Shown one piece after another: positions 1-6,714 of a stretch of DNA of 15,081 nt. How positions within the stretch are numbered: the stretch's first letter is position 1; every line of letters starts with the position of its first letter. A model generated the notes under the pieces. That model ran no database searches. It was given only the letters and a program-made list of their open reading frames with translations, and was not told the origin of the DNA. Both the position numbers and the translations under genes were made by a program. The DNA is taken from the NCBI GenBank assembly GCA_002415785.1, contig DIAJ01000014.1:72926-88006 (forward strand). The letters run 5' to 3'. Source of the DNA: Flavobacteriales bacterium UBA5081. Lineage in GTDB: Bacteria; Bacteroidota; Bacteroidia; Flavobacteriales_E; Vicingaceae.

Positions 1-13
1 GGCAAATTAAACT

Positions 14-43
14 AAAAAAGCCCGACTTGCGTCAGGCTTTTTT
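14..43 (-). terminator. Rho-independent terminator of tRNA-Asn
   Basis: The stem pairs AAAAAAGCC (14-22) with GGCTTTTTT (35-43), extended by GAC/GTC around a TTGC loop with one C/A mismatch. Read on the minus strand it begins right after the tRNA 3' end and finishes in a T run, as expected of an intrinsic terminator. The A/T flanks make it symmetrical, so it could also stop plus-strand transcription entering from the left. Confidence 0.8.
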
Positions 44-44
44 G

Positions 45-118
45 CTCCTCCTCTTGGGCTCGAACCAAGGACCCTCTGATTAACAGTCAGATGCTCTAAC
101 CAACTGAGCTAAGGAGGA
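45..118 (-). tRNA. tRNA-Asn (anticodon GTT)
   Basis: The minus strand folds into a full cloverleaf of 74 nt. The acceptor stem is TCCTCCT/AGGAGGA with discriminator G, the D stem is GCTC/GAGC, and the anticodon stem is TCTGA/TCAGA with loop CTGTTAA, giving anticodon GTT (plus-strand bases 82-84). The variable region has five bases, and the T stem CTTGG/CCAAG carries loop TTCGAGC. GTT reads the asparagine codons AAC and AAU. The 3' CCA is not encoded, so it must be added by the CCA-adding enzyme. A terminator follows immediately and a promoter-like TTG-N20-TAATATTG lies upstream, so it appears to be a single-gene transcript. Confidence 0.97.
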
Positions 119-148
119 ATTTTATTCCTTTTTTCAGGAATTGGAGTG

Positions 149-179
149 CAATATTAGGACTAAGTTTTAAATTAAACAA
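149..179 (-). promoter_or_regulatory. Putative promoter of tRNA-Asn
   Basis: On the minus strand there is TTG (177-179), a 20-base spacer and TAATATTG (149-156). This is one mismatch from the Bacteroidota -7 element TAnnTTTG, with a normally spaced -33 TTG. Transcription would start about 20-25 bases before the mature tRNA. The -33 triplet directly abuts the -7 box of the divergent kinase promoter. Confidence 0.5.
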
Positions 180-187
180 TATCTTTG
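180..187 (+). promoter_or_regulatory. Bacteroidota -7 element upstream of the PfkB kinase
   Basis: TATCTTTG is an exact match to TAnnTTTG and lies 24 bases before the kinase ATG. I see no clear TTG at the -33 position about 19-20 bases upstream, so only the -7 box is supported. The leader would be about 18 bases, purine-rich and without a strong Shine-Dalgarno sequence. Confidence 0.6.
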
Positions 188-211
188 CTGAAAATTTAAA
201 GAAAGATTTTC

Positions 212-1150
212 ATGAGCTTATTATCAATTGGAACTGTGGCTTTCGATGCCATTGAAACTCCCTTCGGCAAAACCGATAAAATTCTTGGAGGTGCAGCAAC
301 TTACATTAGCTTAGCAGCATCAAATTACATAAAAAATTCTCGAATTGTTTCTGTAGTTGGGGAAGACTTCCCTGAGGAGTATATTAAGATGCTTGAAGCA
401 CATGGAGTAGACTCAAAGGGACTGCAAGTGAAAGCAGGTGAAAAAACATTCTTTTGGTCGGGCAAGTACCATAATGACATGAATACTCGCGATACTTTAG
501 ATACTCAATTGAATGTGTTGGAGAACTTTGATCCGATTATCCCTGAAGAATATAGTGAGAGTGATTACTTAATGTTAGGAAACTTAGCTCCTGTTGTTCA
601 ACGCCAAGTAATAGAGCGTATGGCTAAGCGACCAAAACTTATTGTAATGGACACCATGAATTTTTGGATGGACATTATGATGGATGAACTTAAACAAACT
701 CTGAAGATGGTTGATGTTTTATCGATAAACGATGAAGAAGCTCGTCAGCTTTCAGGAGAGTATTCATTAGTAAAAGCAGCTCAAGTAATCATGGAAATGG
801 GTCCAAAATACCTCGTTATTAAGAAAGGAGAGCATGGCGCATTATTGTTCCATGAAAAAGAAGTTTTCTTTGCTCCTGCATTGCCTTTAGAAGATGTTTT
901 TGATCCAACAGGTGCAGGAGATACTTTTGCAGGAGGTTTTATTGGCTATTTAGCTCAAACAGATGATATTTCTTTTGAAAATATGAAAAGAGCAATTATT
1001 CACGGTAGTGCATTAGCTTCTTTTTGTGTTGAAAAGTTCGGAACTGAGCGTTTAGTGAATTTGACTGCTGAAGAAATTGATCATCGCTTAAAACAATTTA
1101 TTGACTTAGTTCAATTTGATATTGTTCTTGAAAATGAAACAACAGCATAA
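212..1150 (+). CDS. PfkB-family carbohydrate kinase
   Basis: This 312-residue protein is a predicted cytosolic ATP-dependent sugar or nucleoside kinase of the ribokinase/PfkB family. The N-terminal Gly-Gly signature (GGAATYISLAA, about residues 26-36) corresponds to the substrate-binding region. The C-terminal signature DPTGAGDTFAGGF (231-243) contains the anion hole and the probable catalytic base Asp237. The length is typical of the family. The substrate cannot be told from sequence: ribose, adenosine, fructose and others are used by relatives, and no sugar-pathway genes are adjacent. The ATG at 212 fits the promoter motif at 180-187. The gene appears monocistronic, with a strong hairpin terminator 22 bases after the stop. 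Confidence is high for the family and low for the substrate. Confidence 0.93.
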   Translation: MSLLSIGTVAFDAIETPFGKTDKILGGAATYISLAASNYIKNSRIVSVVGEDFPEEYIKMLEAHGVDSKGLQVKAGEKTFFWSGKYHNDMNTRDTLDTQLNVLENFDPIIPEEYSESDYLMLGNLAPVVQRQVIERMAKRPKLIVMDTMNFWMDIMMDELKQTLKMVDVLSINDEEARQLSGEYSLVKAAQVIMEMGPKYLVIKKGEHGALLFHEKEVFFAPALPLEDVFDPTGAGDTFAGGFIGYLAQTDDISFENMKRAIIHGSALASFCVEKFGTERLVNLTAEEIDHRLKQFIDLVQFDIVLENETTA

Positions 1151-1172
1151 GAAGAGGTAATATATTCAACTT

Positions 1173-1200
1173 AAAAAAGCGGCTCAAGTGCCGCTTTTTT
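1173..1200. terminator. Bidirectional terminator between convergent genes
   Basis: AAAAAAGCGGC (1173-1183) pairs with GCCGCTTTTTT (1190-1200) around the loop TCAAGT. It serves the kinase on the plus strand. On the minus strand it serves the lipoprotein gene, whose TAA stop (1201-1203) directly abuts the hairpin, and both directions end in a T run. Confidence 0.88.
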
Positions 1201-2040
1201 TTATCTCTCCACTTCAATCGTTCTTACACCCGAATCATTAAATGGTCCGGGAACTAAGTTGCCATTTTGGTCGATTAACCTTAGTCTAAACTGATGCTCT
1301 CCCTTGCTTAGACCTTCTACGAAATAAGGTTGCCAAGAATCAAGAATAAATTCTTCGCTATCAATAGTTAGTTCTACTTTATTGCCTTCAGTTGAAAGCT
1401 CAGAATTAATTAAGTAAAAGTCAACCAAGATGCGCTCAGCATCTTCCCCAGAGTACACTCCTTTAGGACGGCTAAAGAATAAATGTTGTGCATCGTAATC
1501 AAAGTCGCTGCTTGTGCCAATTGGAAAATTTTTGAGTACATAGGCTTTTCCATTTTTTATCCCTTCATGATATGAACGTGAGAGAAAGGCTAATACTACA
1601 TTATTGCCTTCCACAAGTTCGGCTTCAAATTGCGGATCGTACTTTGCTTGGTAAGGACCGTTGTTTAAAATGAAATGAATGTGTTGTCCATCTGCTGAGT
1701 TAGCACAATGGCGCTCTTCAGCTCCTTCTGTTTGCTCCCGCAGCTGGTAGTTTTTTACCTCAAACTTAAAATTTACTTTACCGGCATTCACTTTTTCGTC
1801 TTCGCTTGGACTGCTCAAATGGAGTTCTGCATCCGGAAAAGTTTTTGCTATTTCTGCAGGATATAACTTTAAGTCTCCTTTTTCAATTGGTTCTCCACCG
1901 GCTTTTAATTGTGCTCTATGCGGTTCTTCCTTTGGTGTAGCACTTTGCTTTTCTTCTTTGTTGTTAGTTTTACTTGATTCACAAGATGAAAGGCTAATAA
2001 TGAAAATTGAAGAGATTAATAATACTTTGAAAGTGTTCAT
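1201..2040 (-). CDS. Lipoprotein with two tandem DUF4399-like beta domains
   Basis: This 279-residue protein begins with a lipoprotein signal peptide ending at the lipobox LSSC (Cys20), followed by a charged, flexible linker to about residue 72. Domain one (about 73-170) has a beta-rich pattern with HxH at 120-122 (HIHFILNNGPY) and a strand-turn segment (VEGNNVVLAFLSRSYHE). Domain two (about 190-279) repeats the plan, with KVELTIDSEEF and KGEHQFRLRLID, but lacks the histidines. Both resemble the DUF4399 protein encoded just upstream, and relatives in Flavobacteriia are sometimes labelled phosphopeptide-binding proteins. No FHA domain is evident to me, so I do not adopt that name. It is probably anchored in the envelope and its function is unknown. 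It has its own promoter (2063-2093) and a terminator abutting the stop. Confidence 0.85.
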   Translation of the reverse strand: MNTFKVLLISSIFIISLSSCESSKTNNKEEKQSATPKEEPHRAQLKAGGEPIEKGDLKLYPAEIAKTFPDAELHLSSPSEDEKVNAGKVNFKFEVKNYQLREQTEGAEERHCANSADGQHIHFILNNGPYQAKYDPQFEAELVEGNNVVLAFLSRSYHEGIKNGKAYVLKNFPIGTSSDFDYDAQHLFFSRPKGVYSGEDAERILVDFYLINSELSTEGNKVELTIDSEEFILDSWQPYFVEGLSKGEHQFRLRLIDQNGNLVPGPFNDSGVRTIEVER

Positions 2041-2062
2041 GGTCTTGAAGTTTCATTTTCTC

Positions 2063-2093
2063 CAAATGTAGTATTTCTTCTACTTTGTGCCAA
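2063..2093 (-). promoter_or_regulatory. Promoter of the two-domain lipoprotein gene
   Basis: On the minus strand there is TTG (2091-2093), a 20-base spacer and TACATTTG (2063-2070), a good match to the Bacteroidota TTG / TAnnTTTG promoter. The -7 box ends 22 bases before the ATG, giving a short leader of about 15-18 bases. The promoter begins just after the upstream terminator, so this gene is insulated from the DUF4399 operon. Confidence 0.72.
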
Positions 2094-2094
2094 T

Positions 2095-2121
2095 AAAAAA
2101 AGGTTGCCATCCAGCAACCTT
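2095..2121 (-). terminator. Rho-independent terminator of the BCCP-DUF4399 operon
   Basis: An 8-bp stem, AAGGTTGC (2100-2107) with GCAACCTT (2114-2121), has a 6-base loop. In the minus direction it is followed by a T run (A run at 2095-2100 on plus). It lies about 30 bases past the stop of the DUF4399 gene. Confidence 0.87.
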
Positions 2122-2150
2122 CCTTAATTATTTGAAATGAGTTTTATTTT

Positions 2151-2681
2151 TTACTCTACATTAATTACAACAGTAGCACTCATCTGCTCTCCGTAACTTC
2201 TGTGAATTCCATCAGCGAACTGCATGGTTAAAGTGTGCTCACCTTTTGGCAATTCAATTTCTGCTTCTGTTTGACCATTACCATAGTGAATGTTTAATGA
2301 ATCCGCAGGAACAACAGTGCCGGCAGGAATAAATTCACCATCGATTACAATGTGGTGGTGACCTGTACCTTCAACTAACTCTCCGGCAGGCTTTACATCC
2401 ATACCTTCAACGCCAAATTCTATTTTTACTGGAGATTTGACTGCATCTCCACTTTGCAAATTTTTGAAGAATACTCTTGCATCAGCCGGTACATTTAATA
2501 GTTCAGGCTCGTTTGAAGATTTTTCGTCATGCATATCATGTCCTTCATGGTCAGCATGATCTTCATGGCTCACTTCTTCTTTCGCTTCATTGTTTTCTTC
2601 ACTTTTATTTTCAGCTCCACCGCAAGCAGTCATAAAAAATGCCGCAGCAATTACAGTAGCAAATAATCCGATTTTTTTCAT
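2151..2681 (-). CDS. DUF4399 lipoprotein with histidine-rich linker
   Basis: This 176-residue predicted lipoprotein has a signal peptide ending in MTAC (Cys20). Residues 39-51 form a His/Asp-rich run (H39, H42, H45, H48, H51 at three-residue spacing) that could bind transition metals. The rest (about 66-176) matches DUF4399: SPVKIEFGVEGM, then TGHHHIVIDGE (three consecutive His at 108-110), HYGNGQTEAEIELPKGEHTL, and a C-terminal strand. In this family the HHH strand and the GKGQTE-like segment are conserved, but no reaction is established. It starts 18 bases after the stop of the biotin carrier gene, with no visible promoter between, so the two probably share a transcript ending at 2095-2121. 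It is probably attached to a membrane facing the periplasm. Metal binding is inferred only from the histidines. Confidence 0.88.
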   Translation of the reverse strand: MKKIGLFATVIAAAFFMTACGGAENKSEENNEAKEEVSHEDHADHEGHDMHDEKSSNEPELLNVPADARVFFKNLQSGDAVKSPVKIEFGVEGMDVKPAGELVEGTGHHHIVIDGEFIPAGTVVPADSLNIHYGNGQTEAEIELPKGEHTLTMQFADGIHRSYGEQMSATVVINVE

Positions 2682-2699
2682 AGTTATAGTTTTTGTGGT

Positions 2700-3212
2700 T
2701 TAGGATTCAAATTCAATTAATAGTTGATTTTTTTCAACGGCTTGACCTTGTTCAATAGCAATGGCTTTTACTACAGCGTCGGTTGGAGATTTAAGCACAT
2801 TTTCCATTTTCATAGCTTCTAAAACTACTAATGGTTCACCTGCTTGTACTTCTTGACCAGCCTCAACTTCTACTGAAAGCACTAAACCGGGCATTGGAGC
2901 TTTAATTTCACTTACTCCGCCGGCAGCTAAATCATCCATGCCGAGCTTTTGCAACAGCAAGTCAAAACGATCTTCAACTTTTAGCTGATAGTCGTTATTG
3001 TTAATGCGTATTTCAAAACTTTTCTCTGAATAATTTGCAGAGATTACTTCGGCATTGTACGATTTGTTGTCTTTTATGATGTGAAACTTGTCATCGGCAA
3101 GTTTCACTAAGTCAATGCTCTTTTGGTTCCCATCAACTGAAAACTCATTGGCTGAGCGACGCTCAATGGTATGAGTCGCCCCTTTCTCAATTTCAACTTT
3201 CAATTCACTCAT
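2700..3212 (-). CDS. Biotin carboxyl carrier protein (biotinyl domain)
   Basis: This is the biotin carrier subunit of an acyl-CoA carboxylase (acetyl- or propionyl-CoA type), a cytosolic protein that shuttles carboxybiotin between the biotin carboxylase and the carboxyltransferase. The C-terminal biotinyl domain (about residues 100-170) has APMPGLV and the biotinylation motif EAMKMEN, in which Lys135 receives biotin. The N-terminal half is a small beta-rich region, as in Bacteroidota carriers. I chose the ATG at 3210-3212 (170 residues). The longer frame from 3230 would put the start upstream of the probable transcription start, since the -7 box TATCTTTG lies at 3219-3226. No carboxylase or carboxyltransferase gene is next to it; it is instead followed by the DUF4399 lipoprotein gene. 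Confidence 0.92.
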   Translation of the reverse strand: MSELKVEIEKGATHTIERRSANEFSVDGNQKSIDLVKLADDKFHIIKDNKSYNAEVISANYSEKSFEIRINNNDYQLKVEDRFDLLLQKLGMDDLAAGGVSEIKAPMPGLVLSVEVEAGQEVQAGEPLVVLEAMKMENVLKSPTDAVVKAIAIEQGQAVEKNQLLIEFES

Positions 3213-3218
3213 AGTTGA

Positions 3219-3226
3219 GCAAAGAT
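3219..3226 (-). promoter_or_regulatory. -7 promoter element of the BCCP-DUF4399 operon
   Basis: The minus strand reads TATCTTTG, an exact TAnnTTTG match, ending only 6 bases before the chosen ATG. Nineteen bases further upstream is TGG, a one-mismatch -33 triplet. The short distance implies a very short or absent 5' leader and rules against the upstream in-frame ATG at 3228-3230. Confidence 0.65.
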
Positions 3227-3313
3227 ACATTTAATCATCTAATTCGCCAGCCTGAATTTATTTGTTATTATTGTGTTTTTATCTGAGCTTTGAAAATCTA
3301 AAAAAACAATCAA

Positions 3314-5962
3314 ATGAATAAGCATATATCTTTCATTATTGCTATTGCAACTATCGCACTATCTCAGGCTTGTAAGCCAACCAAAGAGGCTAGTGAAGTA
3401 CCTACTTCTTATGTGGATTTAGACACTGTTGAGGTTGAGTCTTATGATCGACCTGTTTACAACCCTTCTGAAACGAGAGTGAATGACTTATTGCACACCA
3501 AACTGGAAGTGTCATTTGATTGGGATAGCACTTACCTTTACGGGAAAGCATTTTTGACTTTCAAGCCTTACTTTTATGATACCGATAGCCTAACGGTTGA
3601 TGCCAAAGGTTTTCAAATACATCAAGTTGCTATGTTGGATGAAGTAGGCAATAAGTCGCCTTTGGAGTACAGTTATGATAGTTCTTTCCTAAAAATTGAT
3701 TTAGGTAAAACCTATAGCAGAAACGATACCTTCGAGATTTTTATTGATTATACAGCCATGCCCAATAAGCTGGATGCCGGTGGTAGTGCTGCCATTACAA
3801 GTGATAAAGGTTTGTATTTTATCAATCCCGACGGTAGTGATTCAAACAAACCTCGCCAAATATGGACTCAAGGCGAAACGGAAGCAAGCTCCTGCTGGTT
3901 TCCTACCATTGATTCACCCAATGAAAAAACCACTCAAGAAATATTCATTACAGTAGACTCAGCATTTAAAACACTGTCGAACGGAACCTTAATGTTTCAA
4001 ACAGAAAATGCAGATGGCACTAGAACTGATTTCTGGAAACAGAAGTTGCCACATGCCCCATATTTATTCATGATGGCGATTGGCGATTTTGCAATAGTGG
4101 AAGACAAATGGAGAGACATTCCTGTAAATTATTATGTAGAGCCAAAATACGAGGAGTTTGCTAAAGACATTTATCCGAACACCCCTGAGATGATTGAGTT
4201 TTTCTCAAAGCAATTGAACTACGATTATCCCTGGGATAAGTATCATCAAGTTGTGGTAAGAGATTATGTTTCCGGAGCGATGGAAAATACCGGAGCCGTT
4301 ATTTACGGAGAGTTTGTTCAAGGAAACGATCGTTATTTAATTGATAACTCAGGAGAGGATATTGTTGCGCATGAATTGTTTCACCACTGGTTTGGAGATT
4401 TGGTGACTTGTGAATCTTGGGCGAATCTACCGTTAAACGAAGCTTTTGCTACTTATGGTGAGTATTTGTGGAATGAGTTTAAATACGGAAAAGACGAAGC
4501 GGATTACAAAGGCTACAATGATTTGCGCGTTTATTTACAAACGGCAAGAATGGGCAAAGAAGAGTTGATTCGCTTTGATTATGGACATAGAATGGAAATG
4601 TTTGATGCGCATTCATATCAAAAAGGAGGGAGAGTTTTACATGTATTGAGGAGTTATGTTGGTGACGAAGCTTTCTTTGCGGCTCTAAATCACTATTTAA
4701 AAACAAATGAATACAAGCCGGCTGAAATTCACCACTTGCGTTTGGCTTTTGAAGAAGTTACCGGCGAAGACCTCAATTGGTTCTTTAATCAATGGTTTTT
4801 AAGCGCAGGACATCCTGTTTTAGAAGTTGAAAAAGAGTATATTGATTCTTTGAATTTGTTGAGAGTTCATGTAAAACAAACTCAGGAGGGAGACAATGTG
4901 CCGGCAGTTTTTAGATTGCCAACCAAAATTGAAATTTTACAAGCCAATACATTGTATTATGAGCAAAACATTGTTGTTGATCAAAGAGAACAAACTTTTG
5001 AATTTGAGTTTGATGAAGTGCCACTTTTAGTGAATTTGGATGCTAACAAGAGCTTATTAGCAGAAATTGATCAAGACTTTAATGTTGAAGAAGCAGCTAT
5101 GTTGTATAAGCATGGCGGCGAGTTTTTAGATCGGTATTTTGCGCTTCAAGCATTAAAAAGAGAGAAGGATAGTCTTGCTTTGGCAACAATAAAAAGTGCT
5201 TTAAATGACAAACATTGGAAGATTAGATCTTATGCCATTGAAGGGATTAGAAATTTAGCGAAAAGTGAAACTGAAGAGACTTTGGCTAAATTGCAAGAAA
5301 TGGCAAAAGAAGATGAAAAGTCAAATGTTAGAGCGGAGGCAATTCGTGCATTGAACAAATATTTTGAAGATGAGGTGAGTGTTGATTTGCTTAAAAATGC
5401 AACGGAAGATCGTTCATATTTGGTGGTTGCTTCTGCATTAAATGCCTTATATGAAAAAGATGCTGAAGCCGGATTAAAAGCTGCTAAAAAACTGGAAAAG
5501 GAAGACAGCCCCTCAATTATAACCTCTATTGCAGAAATTTATGCAGAAGATGGTTCAGCAGAACATTTAGACTTTTTTACTACGCAATTAAAAGCGATTA
5601 GTGGATTTAATATTTATCCTTTGAGCATGAGTTTTGGTGACTATCTCGATAAACAAGATGAGAAGACCATAAAAGAAGCGATGCCTCATTTAATCGAAAT
5701 TGCCGGTGGCGAAGGTGCTTGGTGGATGAGAATGGGTGCTGTAAACAGCATTATTAAAATTAAGAGCAAGTATACCGACGAATCTAAAAGCTTGGAAAGC
5801 AAAATCAAATCGACAGAAGATACTGCGGAATTAGCCGATTTAAATCAGCGCAAGAATAAGGTGGATGAAATGAAAGAATGGATTATAGAGGAGTTGAAAC
5901 AATTGAGTGAAGCTGAAACCAATGCCAACCTTAAGCGGATTTTAGAAGGGAGTTTAAATTAG
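3314..5962 (+). CDS. M1-family metallo-aminopeptidase, predicted lipoprotein
   Basis: This 882-residue zinc aminopeptidase removes N-terminal residues from peptides. A hydrophobic signal ends in a relaxed lipobox (SQAC, Cys20), so the enzyme is probably envelope-anchored. An M1 beta-saddle domain (about 55-250) is followed by the exopeptidase motif GAMEN (321-325) and the zinc motif HELFH (His353, Glu354, His357), with the third ligand Glu376 in LNEAFA at the usual distance. Tyr435 in YQKGG fits the transition-state tyrosine. After about residue 600 the protein is helical, with HEAT-like repeats (for example KIRSYAIEGIRNLA and NVRAEAIRALNKY) and a charged coiled-coil-like tail (about 830-882). 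All catalytic residues are present. It is divergent from the BCCP operon; no strong promoter motif was found, and the start is followed directly by the signal peptide. Confidence 0.93.
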   Translation: MNKHISFIIAIATIALSQACKPTKEASEVPTSYVDLDTVEVESYDRPVYNPSETRVNDLLHTKLEVSFDWDSTYLYGKAFLTFKPYFYDTDSLTVDAKGFQIHQVAMLDEVGNKSPLEYSYDSSFLKIDLGKTYSRNDTFEIFIDYTAMPNKLDAGGSAAITSDKGLYFINPDGSDSNKPRQIWTQGETEASSCWFPTIDSPNEKTTQEIFITVDSAFKTLSNGTLMFQTENADGTRTDFWKQKLPHAPYLFMMAIGDFAIVEDKWRDIPVNYYVEPKYEEFAKDIYPNTPEMIEFFSKQLNYDYPWDKYHQVVVRDYVSGAMENTGAVIYGEFVQGNDRYLIDNSGEDIVAHELFHHWFGDLVTCESWANLPLNEAFATYGEYLWNEFKYGKDEADYKGYNDLRVYLQTARMGKEELIRFDYGHRMEMFDAHSYQKGGRVLHVLRSYVGDEAFFAALNHYLKTNEYKPAEIHHLRLAFEEVTGEDLNWFFNQWFLSAGHPVLEVEKEYIDSLNLLRVHVKQTQEGDNVPAVFRLPTKIEILQANTLYYEQNIVVDQREQTFEFEFDEVPLLVNLDANKSLLAEIDQDFNVEEAAMLYKHGGEFLDRYFALQALKREKDSLALATIKSALNDKHWKIRSYAIEGIRNLAKSETEETLAKLQEMAKEDEKSNVRAEAIRALNKYFEDEVSVDLLKNATEDRSYLVVASALNALYEKDAEAGLKAAKKLEKEDSPSIITSIAEIYAEDGSAEHLDFFTTQLKAISGFNIYPLSMSFGDYLDKQDEKTIKEAMPHLIEIAGGEGAWWMRMGAVNSIIKIKSKYTDESKSLESKIKSTEDTAELADLNQRKNKVDEMKEWIIEELKQLSEAETNANLKRILEGSLN

Positions 5963-6159
5963 AGAAAAGGGGGTAAAGGAGAAAAATTAAGGGACAAAGG
6001 ATTAAGGATTAAAATGATTCAAAGTGCTCTAAGGGTTAAGGTGATCAGCAAAACAATTGAAAAGTCAACCAATCCCGAACTAATCACATAATTTAAGCTC
6101 TCAAGTCAATTCTCTCTATTTTCTTAGAATGGCATTTTAGATTTTAAATTCTCTTGATT
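5963..6159. other. Purine-rich intergenic spacer with short direct repeat
   Basis: This is the spacer between the convergent aminopeptidase and RNase HI genes. The first 60 bases of the plus strand are strongly A/G-rich and include a tandem GGATTAA pair at 5999-6012, with further GGTTAAGG-like degenerate copies. I see no open frame of note and no strong hairpin terminator for either gene. Confidence 0.5.
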
Positions 6160-6636
6160 TTAAAAGAGGGTTCCTTCAGATCCTTGGTTTTCAAAACCGT
6201 GGTCAATGGATAGCTTGGTGCCCTCAGCGGCTTTAACTGCCAATTGATCGCAGCGCTCATTGAGTTCATTGCCGGCATGTCCTTTTACCCAAACAAACTT
6301 TACTTTGTGTTTTCTGTAGATTTTTAAAAATCGCTGCCACAAATCAATATTTTTCTTTTTGGCAAAACCTTTCTTCTCCCAATTAAATACCCAGCCTTTT
6401 TCTACCGCATCTACGACGTATTTTGAATCGGAGTAAACGGTTACTTCGGCTTGAGGTTTTTTAATTTGCTCTAAGGCAACAATTACCGACAAAAGCTCCA
6501 TGCGGTTATTGGTAGTTTTTCGAAAACCTTCAGAAAGTTCTTTGCGGTGTTTTCCCGAAAGTAGAACTGCTCCGTAACCTCCATTTCCGGGATTCCCCTT
6601 TGCTGCACCGTCGGTGTATATGGTAATTTCTGCCAA
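6160..6636 (-). CDS. rnhA: Ribonuclease HI
   Basis: This 158-residue cytosolic endonuclease cleaves the RNA strand of RNA-DNA hybrids, for example at replication primers and R-loops. The catalytic acidic residues are all present: Asp9 (YTDGAAKGNPG), Glu47 (NNRMEL), Asp70 (VYSDSKYV) and Asp130 (NERCDQLA). His120 sits in the mobile loop WVKGHAGN. The length is typical of type 1 RNase H. The Trp/Lys-rich basic protrusion (about 81-100, GWVFNWEKKGFAKKKNIDLW) is retained. The gene diverges from lipB with a 78-base gap. No strong promoter motif was found; TACTTTCG upstream is a one-mismatch -7 candidate without a -33 partner. Confidence 0.96.
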   Translation of the reverse strand: MAEITIYTDGAAKGNPGNGGYGAVLLSGKHRKELSEGFRKTTNNRMELLSVIVALEQIKKPQAEVTVYSDSKYVVDAVEKGWVFNWEKKGFAKKKNIDLWQRFLKIYRKHKVKFVWVKGHAGNELNERCDQLAVKAAEGTKLSIDHGFENQGSEGTLF

Positions 6637-6714
6637 ACTCTAAATTTTCAACGAAAGTAATAAGTTCTGTTCAATTCTTTTCTTCTGCTTAGTTTTGTTT
6701 TTTTACTTTTAAAG

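Noticed and set aside
3261..3287. TTTG ... TATCTGAG as a promoter for the M1 aminopeptidase
   Set aside because: The -7 part matches TAnnTTTG poorly and the spacer is only 15 bases, so I could not support it.
4479..4706. Minus-strand open frame inside the aminopeptidase gene
   Set aside because: It lies wholly within a strongly supported conserved coding region and has no recognisable domain; likewise for the other short frames inside the T9SS and dipeptidase genes.
6151..6170. Possible hairpin CTCTT/AAGAG at the 3' end of the RNase HI gene
   Set aside because: The stem is short and A/T-rich, overlaps the coding end and lacks a clear T run in the minus direction.
6635..6660. TACTTTCG as promoter -7 box of the RNase HI gene
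   Set aside because: One mismatch to the consensus and no TTG at the proper spacing; too weak to list as a feature.
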